A stretch of DNA of 64,000 nucleotides from Streptomyces griseoflavus (GCF_014649995.1 NZ_BMUC01000002.1:442550-506549), one strand, 5' to 3'. Positions 36,288 through 44,958 are shown, numbered from the stretch's first letter. Notes: generated by a model not told the origin, from the letters alone. A program made the numbers and translations.

Positions 36288-37514
36288 GTGCACAACACCG
36301 CCGCCATGCTCATCGAACTCGGCGCGATCATTCTCGCCCTGGGCCTGCTGGGCCGCCTCGCCGGACGCATGGGCTTCTCGCCCATCCCCCTCTACCTCCT
36401 GGCCGGACTCGCCTTCGGCCACGGCGGCATCCTCCCCCTGCAAGCCAGCGAGGAGTTCACCGCCACCGGCGCCGAGATCGGCGTCATCCTGCTGCTGCTC
36501 CTGCTCGGCCTGGAGTACAGCGCCTCGGAACTGGTCACCAACCTCAAGACCCAATACCCCTCCGGCGCCGTCGACTTCGTCCTCAACGCGGTGCCCGGCG
36601 CCGTGGCGGCACTGATCCTCGGCTGGGGCCCGGTCGCCGCCGTCGCGCTGGCCGGCGTCACCTGGATCTCCTCCTCCGGCGTCATCGCCAAGGTCCTCGG
36701 CGACCTGCGCCGGCTCGGCAACCGCGAAACCCCCGTGGTGCTCGGCGTCCTCGTCATCGAAGACCTCGCCATGGCCGTCTACCTGCCGATCCTCACCGCC
36801 CTGCTGGCCGGCGCCGGCCTGGCCGGCGGCTCCGTCACCCTGCTGATCTCGCTGGGCACCGTCGGCGCGGTCCTCTACCTCGCCCTGCGCCACGGCCGGC
36901 TGATCAGCCGGGCCGTCTCCTCCGACAACGCCGAGATGCTGCTGCTGGTCGTCCTCGGCCTGACCCTCCTGGTCGCCGGACTCGCCCAGGAACTGCAGGT
37001 CTCCGCCGCCGTCGGCGCGTTCCTCGTCGGCATCGCCCTGTCCGGCGAGGTCGCCGAGGGCGCGAGCAGCCTCCTCACCCCGCTGCGGGACCTGTTCGCC
37101 GCCGTCTTCTTCGTCTTCTTCGGCCTGTCCACCGACCCCGCCGACATCCCGCCCGTCCTCCTGCCGGCCCTGCTCCTCGCCGTCGTCACCGCGCTCACGA
37201 AGATCGCCACCGGCTGGTACGCGGCACGCCGCGCCGGAATCCGGGGCGCGGGCCGCTGGCGCGCGGGCGGCACCCTGGTCGCGCGCGGCGAGTTCTCCAT
37301 CGTCATCGCGGGCCTCGCCGTCGGCGTCGAGCCCCGCATCGGCCCCCTGGCCACGGCGTACGTGCTGCTCCTGGTCGTGATCGGCCCGCTCACCGCCCGC
37401 TGGACCGAGCCCCTGGCCCGCCGCCTCACCCGCGGCCCGGCCGCACCCCCGGCGGACCCCGCCGCTCCCGCGGACACGGACCGCTCGCAGGACACCGCCC
37501 ACGCCCACGCCTGA
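36288..37514 (+). CDS. Cation:proton antiporter (CPA2, KhtU/KefB-like)
   Basis: Membrane protein of 408 residues with 12-13 hydrophobic segments. CPA2 signatures are LLFLLGLEYSA-like LLLLLLGLEYSAS (about 70), GVLVIEDLAMAVYLP (about 160, with the Glu-Asp pair) and VARGEFSIVIAGLAVG (about 340). It has no RCK domain of its own. The neighbouring convergent gene encodes a lone RCK_C protein like KhtT, the cytoplasmic regulator of the Bacillus KhtU K+/H+ antiporter, and the two probably form one complex. The start is GTG 36288. Confidence 0.9.
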   Translation: MHNTAAMLIELGAIILALGLLGRLAGRMGFSPIPLYLLAGLAFGHGGILPLQASEEFTATGAEIGVILLLLLLGLEYSASELVTNLKTQYPSGAVDFVLNAVPGAVAALILGWGPVAAVALAGVTWISSSGVIAKVLGDLRRLGNRETPVVLGVLVIEDLAMAVYLPILTALLAGAGLAGGSVTLLISLGTVGAVLYLALRHGRLISRAVSSDNAEMLLLVVLGLTLLVAGLAQELQVSAAVGAFLVGIALSGEVAEGASSLLTPLRDLFAAVFFVFFGLSTDPADIPPVLLPALLLAVVTALTKIATGWYAARRAGIRGAGRWRAGGTLVARGEFSIVIAGLAVGVEPRIGPLATAYVLLLVVIGPLTARWTEPLARRLTRGPAAPPADPAAPADTDRSQDTAHAHA

Positions 37515-37544
37515 CCGCCCCGGACACCGGCCGGGCCCGGCGCG

Positions 37545-38033
37545 TCACCTCGGGTCGAGGATCCCGGCGGCCACCCCGACACCCTCACGGGTGCCGATCA
37601 CGATCAGGGTGTCACCGCCGGCCAGCCGGAAGTCCGGCCCCGGAGACGGGATCGCCTCGGTCCGGCGCAGCACGGCGACCACCGACACACCGGTCTCCGT
37701 GCGCATCCGGGTCTCCCCGAGCAGCCGCCCGTTCCACGGCGACCCCGCCGGCAGCTCGACCCGCTCGGCGACCAGGCCCAGTTCGGCCGTCGCCAGCAGG
37801 TTCGGGCTGTGGTGGGCGGGCATCACGGCGTCTATGACCGCCCCCGCCTCCTCGGCGGTCATCCGCAGCGACAGCGCGGTGGCGTCCGGGTCGTCCGTGC
37901 GGTAGGTGTTCAGCGTCCGGGACCCGTCGAGATGCGCGATCACCGACAGCCGCCGCCCCTCCCGCGTGGCCAGGTCGTACCGCACACCGATCCCCGGCAA
38001 CGGCGTGTGCCCCATGCGCGCGGCGCCGCCCAT
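37545..38033 (-). CDS. KhtT-like TrkA-C (RCK_C) regulatory protein
   Basis: Cytoplasmic protein of 162 residues. The N-terminal half (LPGIGVRYDLATREGRRLSV, LDGSRTLNTYRTDD) matches the KhtT-type N-terminal domain. The C-terminal half is RCK_C (LLGETRMRTETGVSVVAVLR, RLAGGDTLIVIGTREGV). In Bacillus the partner binds c-di-AMP and opens KhtU; that ligand is not proven here. The start ATG 38033 follows AGGGGGA. It is convergent with the antiporter gene, with 30 bp between the stops, an unusual arrangement for partners that are usually in one operon. Confidence 0.85.
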   Translation of the reverse strand: MGGAARMGHTPLPGIGVRYDLATREGRRLSVIAHLDGSRTLNTYRTDDPDATALSLRMTAEEAGAVIDAVMPAHHSPNLLATAELGLVAERVELPAGSPWNGRLLGETRMRTETGVSVVAVLRRTEAIPSPGPDFRLAGGDTLIVIGTREGVGVAAGILDPR

Positions 38034-38052
38034 GACCGTCCCCCTGCAAGAA

Positions 38053-38596
38053 GTGAGTGCCCCAACGGGCCATGACCGACGGCACCCTACGTCACTCCCC
38101 ACCCTCCCCGTAATCCACCCCACGCCACGGCACGCACGGTCGGAGTACGCGGACCTCGCCCGGGTCGCCACCCTCCTCAACCCGGAACCCGGCGACCCCG
38201 GCGAGCGGGAGAGCTCGCTGGGCGGCACACCGCTGTGGTCCGCGGACGAGCCGTGGCCGTACTGCGCGCAGGAGGGGCACTGGACGTACGGGTCCGACCC
38301 GCGCAACCACACCGAGATCGTCCCGGGCGCGGTGCCCGCCCGGCGCATGCCGTCTCCCGTCACCGGCGGACGGCTCCCCGCGGCCGGCCGGCTCCCACCT
38401 CATCGCGACGAAGGCCGGCGGCTGGCCCGCCTGGACACAACCCGCCGACTGGCCGGACTGCGCGAGCGGACACCGCATGGCACACCTGCTGACCATCACC
38501 GGCGACATCCAGCTGGGCGACTGCGGCGGCGTCTACTTCTTCCACTGCCGGCAGTGCCCCGGCCACCCCTGGGACTGGCGCTTCGACTGCCCCTGA
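38053..38596 (+). pseudogene. DUF1963 (YwqG-like) pseudogene
   Basis: Two pieces of one family are found in different frames. Frame 1 (about 38110-38340) encodes a typical N-terminal part (YADLARVATLLNPEPG, SSLGGTPLWSADEPWPYC). Frame 2 (38390-38596) encodes the typical C-terminal part (TKAGGWPAWTQPADWPDC, LGDCGGVYFFHCRQCP, ending DWRFDCP). The middle 100 or so residues of the family are missing. No credible start codon with a ribosome site opens the first piece. It is a decayed gene with at least one frameshift and an internal deletion. Confidence 0.6.
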
Positions 38597-38666
38597 CAGC
38601 AGGGCCCGCACGGATGTCGGAGGTGCCGGTTACGGTGTGGCGGCCGTCGGAACAAGAGGGGGACGC

Positions 38667-40007
38667 GTGCGTACGCGGATCGAGGTCGTCCACTGCGCCG
38701 GATGGAATCCGCGGACGCGGCAGCCCGTGGGGACGATGAGTGAGGACCGGGCGCGCGAGCGCGACGAGGCAGGAGAGCCGTACGCGGTGCTGCTCGGCGG
38801 CGAGGGCCGGCAACGGGCGCTGCTCCAGGTGAGCTGGAGGGACCACTACCTCGGAGTGTTCCTCTTCGACGAACGGGAACGACGCGTCCGCGGCTACGAC
38901 TACCGGGAGTTGGCGGCGGGACTGCTGCACCTGCGCCGCTATGAGGAGTGGCGCCACACGTCCGCCGACGAGCCGGAGTTCCCGGAGAACGGCTGGCATT
39001 TCACCCTCACGGCCCGACCCGACAGCGAGACGGCGCGTGTCGAACTGGACCACGGCGGCAGCCTGCACACCGTCCGAGACCTTCCCGAACAGCACCGGAC
39101 CCTGCGCCGCGCGCGGTTCGGCGACTGGACGGCGTATGCCGACGCCCGGATGCTCGGCTTCGACACGGACGACACCCCCTCCCTCACACCCGCCGCCCGC
39201 GAGGAGCAGCCCGACTCCCCGGCCGGAACGTGGTCCGTCCCGAGAGGGCTCCGCCCCCGGCACCTGCAGGCTCTGTTCACCCCGGGCAGTCGCTTCGCCC
39301 ACGAAGGGTTCGGCACGGCGACCGTCACCTCTCCGGAGACGGCCGGTGTCCTGCGCTTGCCCACCGGCTCGGTCATGGCGGCGGACCCCGCCACCCTCGA
39401 CGAACGGGACCAACCCTTCACCGTGCCGGTGCCGCCGGGCGAGTATCCCGTGGTGACCGCCACCATGAAGTGGGACGGCCGCGGGTGCGGCGAGAACACC
39501 GCCGCCATGCTGCGCGTCCTCGACAAACCCACCGTGAGCTGGGAACTCGCCGTCCGACCCGGTCAGGACACGCGATTGCTGGGCGAGGGGGAGTTCTACG
39601 GCTTCGGAGTGGACAGCGGCATGGCGGCGTTCCTCGACGCGGCAGGGCGAGACGTCCTGGCCGCGGCGTGCGAGCACGGGTGCGCACCGGGAGAGACCAC
39701 CGATCCCGACACCGGGACCAACCTGATCGCCTACCACAGCGGCATGGGCGACGGCTCGTACCCGGTCTGGATCGGACGCACGGCGGAAGGGGAGGTGACC
39801 TGCCTGGTGGCCGACATGCTCATCCTCCACCGAGCCCGGCCCCTGCCGCCGACCGTGCCCGACACCACCACCTTCCTGACCCCGCCCATCGCGCAAGACG
39901 CTCCCCAACCCCGGCCGGGCAACGCCGCGGACGCCTCGAACTTCATCTCCGCGATCGTCGCCGAGATCGCCGACTTCAAGGAGAGCCTGAGGTGGGAGCG
40001 GGAGTGA
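38667..40007 (+). CDS. DUF4241 domain protein
   Basis: Soluble protein of 446 residues with a C-terminal DUF4241 domain (about 235-400; EYPVVTATMKW, YGFGVDSGMAAFLDAAG, GSYPVWIGRTAEGEV). The preceding ~200 residues form a second domain that I cannot name (RRVRGYDYRELAAGL, GDWTAYADARMLGFD). The start GTG 38667 follows AGAGGGGG. DUF4241 proteins are often found beside toxin or immunity genes and may be immunity-like, but no toxin is visible here. It marks the left flank of the accessory region. Confidence 0.75.
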   Translation: MRTRIEVVHCAGWNPRTRQPVGTMSEDRARERDEAGEPYAVLLGGEGRQRALLQVSWRDHYLGVFLFDERERRVRGYDYRELAAGLLHLRRYEEWRHTSADEPEFPENGWHFTLTARPDSETARVELDHGGSLHTVRDLPEQHRTLRRARFGDWTAYADARMLGFDTDDTPSLTPAAREEQPDSPAGTWSVPRGLRPRHLQALFTPGSRFAHEGFGTATVTSPETAGVLRLPTGSVMAADPATLDERDQPFTVPVPPGEYPVVTATMKWDGRGCGENTAAMLRVLDKPTVSWELAVRPGQDTRLLGEGEFYGFGVDSGMAAFLDAAGRDVLAAACEHGCAPGETTDPDTGTNLIAYHSGMGDGSYPVWIGRTAEGEVTCLVADMLILHRARPLPPTVPDTTTFLTPPIAQDAPQPRPGNAADASNFISAIVAEIADFKESLRWERE

Positions 40008-40099
40008 CACGGGCCGGCACACCTGTGCCGAAGCGCCAGACCGGTGCAGGACTTGACAGCTACCATCAGCTGACTGGACGGAGCGGGGGAGGGAACAAG

Positions 40100-40225
40100 G
40101 TGGACCCGACACTCATCGCCTTGGCCGGCGCGGGCCGTACAGTCGTCGTCCCGGCCATGGCTACGGACGGGTGGGAAGGCACGTCGACCTTTTTCCGGGT
40201 GTACCAGCTCATCAGTGAGCGATGA
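40100..40225 (+). CDS. 41-residue protein coupled to the NACHT gene
   Basis: GTG 40100 lies 7-8 bp after a strong GGGGAGGGA ribosome site and opens a 41-codon frame, MDPTLIALAGAGRTVVV to QLISER. The stop overlaps the NACHT start as ATGA. The beginning resembles the N-terminus of longer actinobacterial proteins (MDPTLxALAxxAGTxxVxxMATDxWE) that I recall encoded beside NACHT and GRDQ-motif proteins. Here only the hydrophobic helix and the ATDGWE motif remain. It may be a shortened membrane anchor or adaptor, or a remnant kept for coupling. Confidence 0.55.
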   Translation: MDPTLIALAGAGRTVVVPAMATDGWEGTSTFFRVYQLISER

Positions 40226-42495
40226 ACACGGAAGGCCGGCGGAGGGAAGACGAAGCAGCGCCGCACCTGCATGCGAGTGCGGCCGCCGAAGGGCGCATCT
40301 ACCAAGCCGGTCGGGATCAACACGTTACGGAGTATCACTTCCATCAACCGGTCGGCGTTGCGGAGAACCGGCACGCCGATCGGTTGATGGAAGACGCCGA
40401 ATTCGAAGAGAGATACCTCGCCTATGTGGCGCACAAACACTCGCACCTCACAATTTACGGGATCGACCTGACCGAAGCCCCAGGACAGTGGCCGATCGAC
40501 ACTGCCTACCTGACCCTGCATGCGGGGTCAAGGCAACTGGATATCGCAGGTCACAGTGATGTGCCGGTCAATTCGAGCTACGTCACGGTTCACACCGACG
40601 TGCCCTCGGACCAGATGCTCGCGGAAACACCTCGGGTGATGCTGCGGGGAGTGGCTGGTTCAGGAAAGACCACACTGATTCAGTGGCTCGCCGTCAGCGC
40701 AGCTACTCAGAATCTGAATGATTCGCTCGAATATTTGAGAGGGCGAATCCCTGTCGTGCTTCCCCTGCGCAGTGTCAGTCGCGCGGGCGAGACATTGCCG
40801 CTGCCGAGTCAGTTCCTTTCTTCGGTGGGTTGCCCATTGTCGGGTGTACAGCCTGATGGATGGATGGAGAGGGTCCTGTCGGCCGGCCGGGCGCTCGTCA
40901 TGATCGATGGGGTCGACGAAATCCCGGAAGCGGAACGCGACAGGGCGCATACCTGGATCAAGGATCTACTTGGCAGCTTCTCTGGGAATCTATGGCTCAC
41001 CACGTCGCGCCCTTCAGCTGTTCCGGAAGACTGGCTGAAGGTTCAAGGCTTTGCTGAGCTGATGCTGGCCCCTATGGGGTACAGCGATGTTGCGTCATTC
41101 ATTTACCGGTGGCATACGGCAGCGGGTGCTCCGGACTCTTTCAGGGATTCGCTCCTCGCGGCCGTAAGGTCCAAGCAGGACCTGAGTCGCCTTACGACCA
41201 ACCCTTTGATGTGCGGTCTGATCTGCGCGCTCCACAGGGATCGGCGCGCCTTTCTTCCCGAAGGGAGGAAAGAGCTCTACGAAGCCGCGCTCTCCATGCT
41301 TTACCGGCGAGACCGGGAGCGCGATATGGGCGAGCCGGACGGGATCCACCTCAGAGAAGAGCCGAGGATTCAGCTTCTTCAGAAGATCGCCCACTGGCTG
41401 ATTCGCAATAACCGCGCGGAGATGGACCGCAGTGTGGCCGAGCGAATCATTTCGGACGCGCTTCCTTCGGTCGCCTCGGCTGCCGCGCAAGGAGACGCGC
41501 GACAAGTCTTTCGGCACCTGCTCATGCGTAGCGGTCTTCTGCGTGAACCAAGTGCCGGTCGCATCGATTTCATTCATCGCACGTTCCAGGACTACTTGGG
41601 GGCGAAGAGGGCCGTAGAGCAGTGGGATATCGGCCTTCTTGTGTCCAACGCCGGTTCCAGTCAGTGGGAAGATGTGCTTCGCATGGCTGTGGCGCACGCT
41701 CGTCCACATGAGCGGGCCGAGCTGATCGGGCACATCATTGCAGATGGAGATGTCTGTCAATCACGCGCCACCCGGGCTCGACTTCACCTCCTGGCGATGG
41801 CGTGCCTGGAGCACGCAACTGAGTTGGACCCCCAGGTGCGCAGCGCTGTCGAAAAAAGGGCTACTGCCTTATTCCCACCACAAGACATGGATGACGTGAT
41901 GGCGCTCGGCGAAGTCGGGCCAATTGTGCTGGAATTCCTTCCTGTCGACTCGAATGACACCGGCGTTCAGGCTCGCTACACTGCTCTGATTGCTTCCATG
42001 GTGGGAACGGATCAGGCGATCCCCATCATGGCTGCGTATCGCCGTTCGCGCGATGTAGTGATGCGCACGCAGCTCGCCAATGCCTGGCATCGGTTCGACA
42101 CGAAGCGGTATGGCGACGAGGTGATTGCCCACCTGAACGAGGCGGATCTCTTCTTCTCGGCCTCAAGCCTGCAAGAACTTCAGGCGCTGCACCAGATGGG
42201 TGGTAGACCGATGATCCGCGTTGATGCCCCACTGTCGGCCGAGCAGTTGAGAGACAACATCGACCCGTCGACGCTCTGGCAGCTATGGCTCACCAGAGAG
42301 GCAGGGGGAGGCGATCTGGGTTGGCTTTCATGTTTCCACAATCTGCGAGTGCTGCACCTGACCGACAAGGATGCCGAGGTAAACGTCACCGGCCTTGCTG
42401 GTATGGACAGGCTCCGCACCATTCATAGCAATTGTAAAGTCGTGGTAGGTGTCGACAAGCTCCCATCCTCGGTCGCTTTTCGTCATTATCGTTGA
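40222..42495 (+). CDS. NACHT-domain NTPase (bacterial NLR-like)
   Basis: STAND-class ATPase of 757 residues. The N-terminus has the short motif YQAGRDQHVTEYHFH (27-41), seen at the start of many actinobacterial conflict proteins. NACHT Walker A is GVAGSGKTT (143-151) and Walker B is VMIDGVDEIPE (225-235), the latter with the acidic pattern typical of NACHT. A winged-helix and helical region follows (IDFIHRTFQDYLGAKRAV near 455). The C-terminal 300 residues are helical sensor-like sequence, with two weak leucine-rich units at the end (LRVLHLTDKD, GLAGMDRLRTIH). Codon use is more AT-rich than the core genes, suggesting transfer. Related bNACHT proteins defend against phage. Confidence 0.88.
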   Translation: MNTEGRRREDEAAPHLHASAAAEGRIYQAGRDQHVTEYHFHQPVGVAENRHADRLMEDAEFEERYLAYVAHKHSHLTIYGIDLTEAPGQWPIDTAYLTLHAGSRQLDIAGHSDVPVNSSYVTVHTDVPSDQMLAETPRVMLRGVAGSGKTTLIQWLAVSAATQNLNDSLEYLRGRIPVVLPLRSVSRAGETLPLPSQFLSSVGCPLSGVQPDGWMERVLSAGRALVMIDGVDEIPEAERDRAHTWIKDLLGSFSGNLWLTTSRPSAVPEDWLKVQGFAELMLAPMGYSDVASFIYRWHTAAGAPDSFRDSLLAAVRSKQDLSRLTTNPLMCGLICALHRDRRAFLPEGRKELYEAALSMLYRRDRERDMGEPDGIHLREEPRIQLLQKIAHWLIRNNRAEMDRSVAERIISDALPSVASAAAQGDARQVFRHLLMRSGLLREPSAGRIDFIHRTFQDYLGAKRAVEQWDIGLLVSNAGSSQWEDVLRMAVAHARPHERAELIGHIIADGDVCQSRATRARLHLLAMACLEHATELDPQVRSAVEKRATALFPPQDMDDVMALGEVGPIVLEFLPVDSNDTGVQARYTALIASMVGTDQAIPIMAAYRRSRDVVMRTQLANAWHRFDTKRYGDEVIAHLNEADLFFSASSLQELQALHQMGGRPMIRVDAPLSAEQLRDNIDPSTLWQLWLTREAGGGDLGWLSCFHNLRVLHLTDKDAEVNVTGLAGMDRLRTIHSNCKVVVGVDKLPSSVAFRHYR

Positions 42496-42639
42496 CGGAG
42501 GAGTGGAACTCCCGGGTGGGCGGAGTCCCGCTCGGCTCTGCCTGGGCCGGCGGTGGACGGTTGAGGTCCCCCCGCGCACGCCCCAGCGGGCCCGCGGCCG
42601 GGAACGGCGCCCCCACCATCCCTGTGCCGGCCGATCCCC

Positions 42640-43120
42640 CGCCGGAGGCATCGTCTCGCGCCCGCGGATGACGTCTGCGGGGTCGAGTGGGCCATGGCCC
42701 GGGACGAGGTGTAGGTGAAGCGCACGTCGTCGAGCTGTGCCCGGTGCCCCAGGGGCAAGCCGGGTGCCCCTCCAAGGCGCTCACCTTCGCTCAGGCCGAG
42801 GCCGTGCTCAATGTGCCGAGGGGACCTCGATGTACGCGTGAATCGGCGCCGCCCTGCCGACCGGTGCCCGTACCGAGGAGCCGCGGGCGCTCACCCGGCA
42901 TCGACGGGATCAACGCCGACGAGTGGACGCCCCAAGAGCTCCGGCACAACTTCGTGTCCCTGCTGCCCGACCGTGGCGTCCCGCTGGAAGTGATCCCCCG
43001 GCTCGTCGGGCACTCCGGGACGGCCGTGGCGGAGGAGTCCCGGCGGAAGCAGATCCGGCCCGTGATCCAGACCGGCGCCGCGGTCATGGACGAGATCTTC
43101 GACGCTGGTCCGCAGCGGCA
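42640..43120 (+). pseudogene. Decayed tyrosine recombinase (integrase) gene
   Basis: Fragments of one actinobacterial integrase family appear in order but in different frames. They are a VVELCPVP and PSKALTFAQAEAVLN piece, a piece with an in-frame stop (SMYA-stop, then LPTGARTEEPRAL), and a C-terminal piece (INADEWTPQELRHNFVSLL, RLVGHSGTAVAEE, IRPVIQTGA). About 150 residues are missing from the middle, and the catalytic Tyr expected after GTAV is absent (EESRRKQ). It reads towards the att site at 43183, the usual position of int beside a tRNA, so it belonged to an element lying to its left. Confidence 0.75.
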
Positions 43121-43134
43121 ATGGCCAAACGAAG

Positions 43135-43174
43135 CAGGTCCCCAGCCTCCTCACGTGAGGAGGCTGGGGACCTG
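43135..43174. repeat. Perfect 40-bp palindrome next to the left att site
   Basis: CAGGTCCCCAGCCTCCTCAC (43135-43154) is followed directly by its exact complement (43155-43174), centred on CACGTG. It lies 8 bp before the 45-bp att repeat and just after the integrase remnant. It may act as the int terminator. A comparable 16-bp-stem hairpin stands at the right end, at 56645-56681. Confidence 0.75.
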
Positions 43175-43182
43175 GTGTTTCT

Positions 43183-43227
43183 CTGTCGGGGTGGCGGGAT
43201 TTGAACCCACGACCTCTTCGTCCCGAA
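43183..43227 (-). repeat. Left att site: duplicated 3' part of tRNA-Pro
   Basis: These 45 bp are identical to 56694-56738, which cover the 3' end, T arm, variable region and part of the anticodon loop of tRNA-Pro(CGG). The match ends inside the anticodon loop; to the right the sequence diverges (TGAG instead of CGAA). It has no 5' half, so it is not a working tRNA gene. It marks the distal end of an element integrated at the tRNA 3' end. Confidence 0.9.
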
Positions 43228-43327
43228 TGAGGATCGATCACGTTGGCCACCTGCTGTGGGTGGTATTTGTGCAGGTCAGCACTTTGGCGGTGGTTGGTCT
43301 CGGGTGGTCCCGTGGGGGTTCTGGGAG

Positions 43328-43352
43328 AAGATCTTCTCCCAGATTTCTCCCA
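43328..43352. repeat. 25-bp direct repeat inside the island, left copy
   Basis: This copy (AAGATCTTCTCCCAGATT and following TCTCCCA) is identical to 56601-56625 and in the same orientation. The left copy is also part of a dyad, GGGAGAAGATCTTCTCCC. The pair sits about 100 bp inside each end of the island, where integrase arm-binding sites lie in related elements (inference). Confidence 0.6.
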
Positions 43353-43627
43353 AGCGGCGGGGTGACAGCGCGACGGGCGCTTCAGCACGCCGCGTTACGC
43401 AAGCGAATTTGTACGACGCCGTGCGGTGTCAGCGGCCGCGTGGCGCGGGGTGCACCGCCGCCTACGCATCGCTCGCGCAGAGGAGATCGGCTGAACCGTC
43501 CTTTCAAGGACCTCGACGCCTCCCTGCTCTGCCAGAGCGAGTTGGCCGAACCCGGGCGTGCACCTTCACATGTGGAGCAAGAATGGCTGCCTGGTGGATC
43601 AACAAGGAACAGGGGGCGGGGTTCTGC

Positions 43628-44023
43628 ATGACGAGCCAGGCGGAAGTAGTCGGCTTGAGGATCGCCAAGGCACTGTCGTACGTGTGTGGGCATCGGGACG
43701 AACTCGCCACGCTGCTCGACGAGGACGCCGCCGCCTTGCGTGCTGTCGAAGCCGCAGTCGGCAGGCCGCCCGCGGACGACGTCTCGCTCGCTGCCCTTTT
43801 GGACGCGTTGCACGCAGCGGTTCGACGCGCAGGCGACCCATCGGGGGTGTATGGGGGATCAGGCCGTAGCGCGATGCCGGCCGGTGTTGCTGATTTGGAC
43901 GTCGTGTACCGGTGCCCCTTGCAGCTGTGCATCGGTCGATCCGGTCATGAAGTGGACGACGACGTGCCACGCTGCCAGTTTGCCCCCGCCGCGACGGCGC
44001 TGATCCGGGAGAGGCTCCCGTAG
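43628..44023 (+). CDS. Small Cys-rich protein of the CHAT operon
   Basis: Protein of 131 residues that I do not recognise as a named family. The N-terminal half is helical (VVGLRIAKALSYVCGHRDELATLL, LAALLDALHAAVRRAGDPSGVYG). The C-terminus has a possible metal site, YRCPLQLCIGR followed by VPRCQF. The start was placed at ATG 43628; ATG 43583, with GGAG upstream, would add 15 residues. Its TAG stop overlaps the GTG of the membrane-protein gene by one base, so the two are coupled. By context it is an adaptor or sensor for the CHAT protease module (inference). Confidence 0.65.
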   Translation: MTSQAEVVGLRIAKALSYVCGHRDELATLLDEDAAALRAVEAAVGRPPADDVSLAALLDALHAAVRRAGDPSGVYGGSGRSAMPAGVADLDVVYRCPLQLCIGRSGHEVDDDVPRCQFAPAATALIRERLP

Positions 44024-44958
44024 TGGGAGTGCTTCTCGGCGAACTCGGCAAGAAGCTGGCCGAGCGGTGGCTGACCCTGCTCGTACTACCAGGCGCGCTG
44101 TACTTGGCGGTCGCCGCAGCTGGACACACCCTCGGGCACAGTGCCGCGCTGGACGTTGGCCAGCTCATCCACGCGATCTCGGACGCCGCCAAGGCTCCCC
44201 AAGTCACCACGGTGGGCGGCCAGGTCGTGCTGCTAGCTGCCATCCTGGCCGGCGCGGCCGCCGCCGGACTGGCCGCCCAGTCCCTCGGCTCCGTTGTCGA
44301 GCGTGTCGCCCTGGCCGCTGGCTGGGGCGTCTGGCCGTGGCCGTTCGGCGAGCTGGCCGAGTACCGTGTGGCACGCAGACAGCATCGCTGGGACGAGGCG
44401 CGGGCAGAGTACGAAGCTCTGATGCTTCGGGAACGCGCTCCGCGTCCGGCTGACCGGCCCAAGATCCGGGAGCGTCATCGTGCGGCGCGCAAATGCGACC
44501 GCATCTCCGTAGAACGGCCTGAACGGCCGACCTGGAGCGGTGACCGAATCCATGCCGCGACGGTCCGGCTGGACCGAGACGCGCACGTCAATCTCCTCAT
44601 CGTTTGGCCACATCTCTGGATCCTGCTGTCGGAAGAGATACGCGGTGAGATCGGAAGGGGCCGCGCCGCACTGACACGGGCTGCCGTTCTCGGTGGGTGG
44701 GCCCTGCTCTATCTGCCTCTGGCCTGGTGGTGGTGGCCCGCGGCACCGCTCAGCGCCACGCTCTTGATCATTTCGGCACGTCGCCTCCGTACGGCCGCGG
44801 ACACCTATGCCGCGCTGCTGGAGGCATCCGTGCGCCTTCACCTGACGGACCTGGCCGACAAGCTGCGCATCGAGGAACAACCGATGGGACCTTTGCTGGG
44901 TGGCGAGGTCATGCGACGGCTGAACAGTCCGGCGCCCGTGTCGGAACCAGTTTTGTGA
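44023..44958 (+). CDS. Membrane protein of the CHAT operon
   Basis: Protein of 311 residues. Two hydrophobic segments lie at about 18-35 and 65-85. A central cytoplasmic part rich in Arg/Glu follows (EYRVARRQHRWDEARAEYEALMLRER). Two more membrane helices lie at about 218-235 and 237-250, and a soluble helical tail completes it. I cannot assign a family. The GTG start 44023 overlaps the preceding stop. Placed between a small Cys-rich protein and a CHAT protease, it could be a membrane-damaging effector activated by cleavage, or an anchor for the protease; the sequence does not decide which. Confidence 0.7.
   Translation: MGVLLGELGKKLAERWLTLLVLPGALYLAVAAAGHTLGHSAALDVGQLIHAISDAAKAPQVTTVGGQVVLLAAILAGAAAAGLAAQSLGSVVERVALAAGWGVWPWPFGELAEYRVARRQHRWDEARAEYEALMLRERAPRPADRPKIRERHRAARKCDRISVERPERPTWSGDRIHAATVRLDRDAHVNLLIVWPHLWILLSEEIRGEIGRGRAALTRAAVLGGWALLYLPLAWWWWPAAPLSATLLIISARRLRTAADTYAALLEASVRLHLTDLADKLRIEEQPMGPLLGGEVMRRLNSPAPVSEPVL

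Noticed and set aside
43185-43230. A second tRNA-Pro gene
   Set aside because: Only the 3' 42 nt of the tRNA are present; the 5' half, D arm and acceptor 5' strand are absent. It is an att copy.
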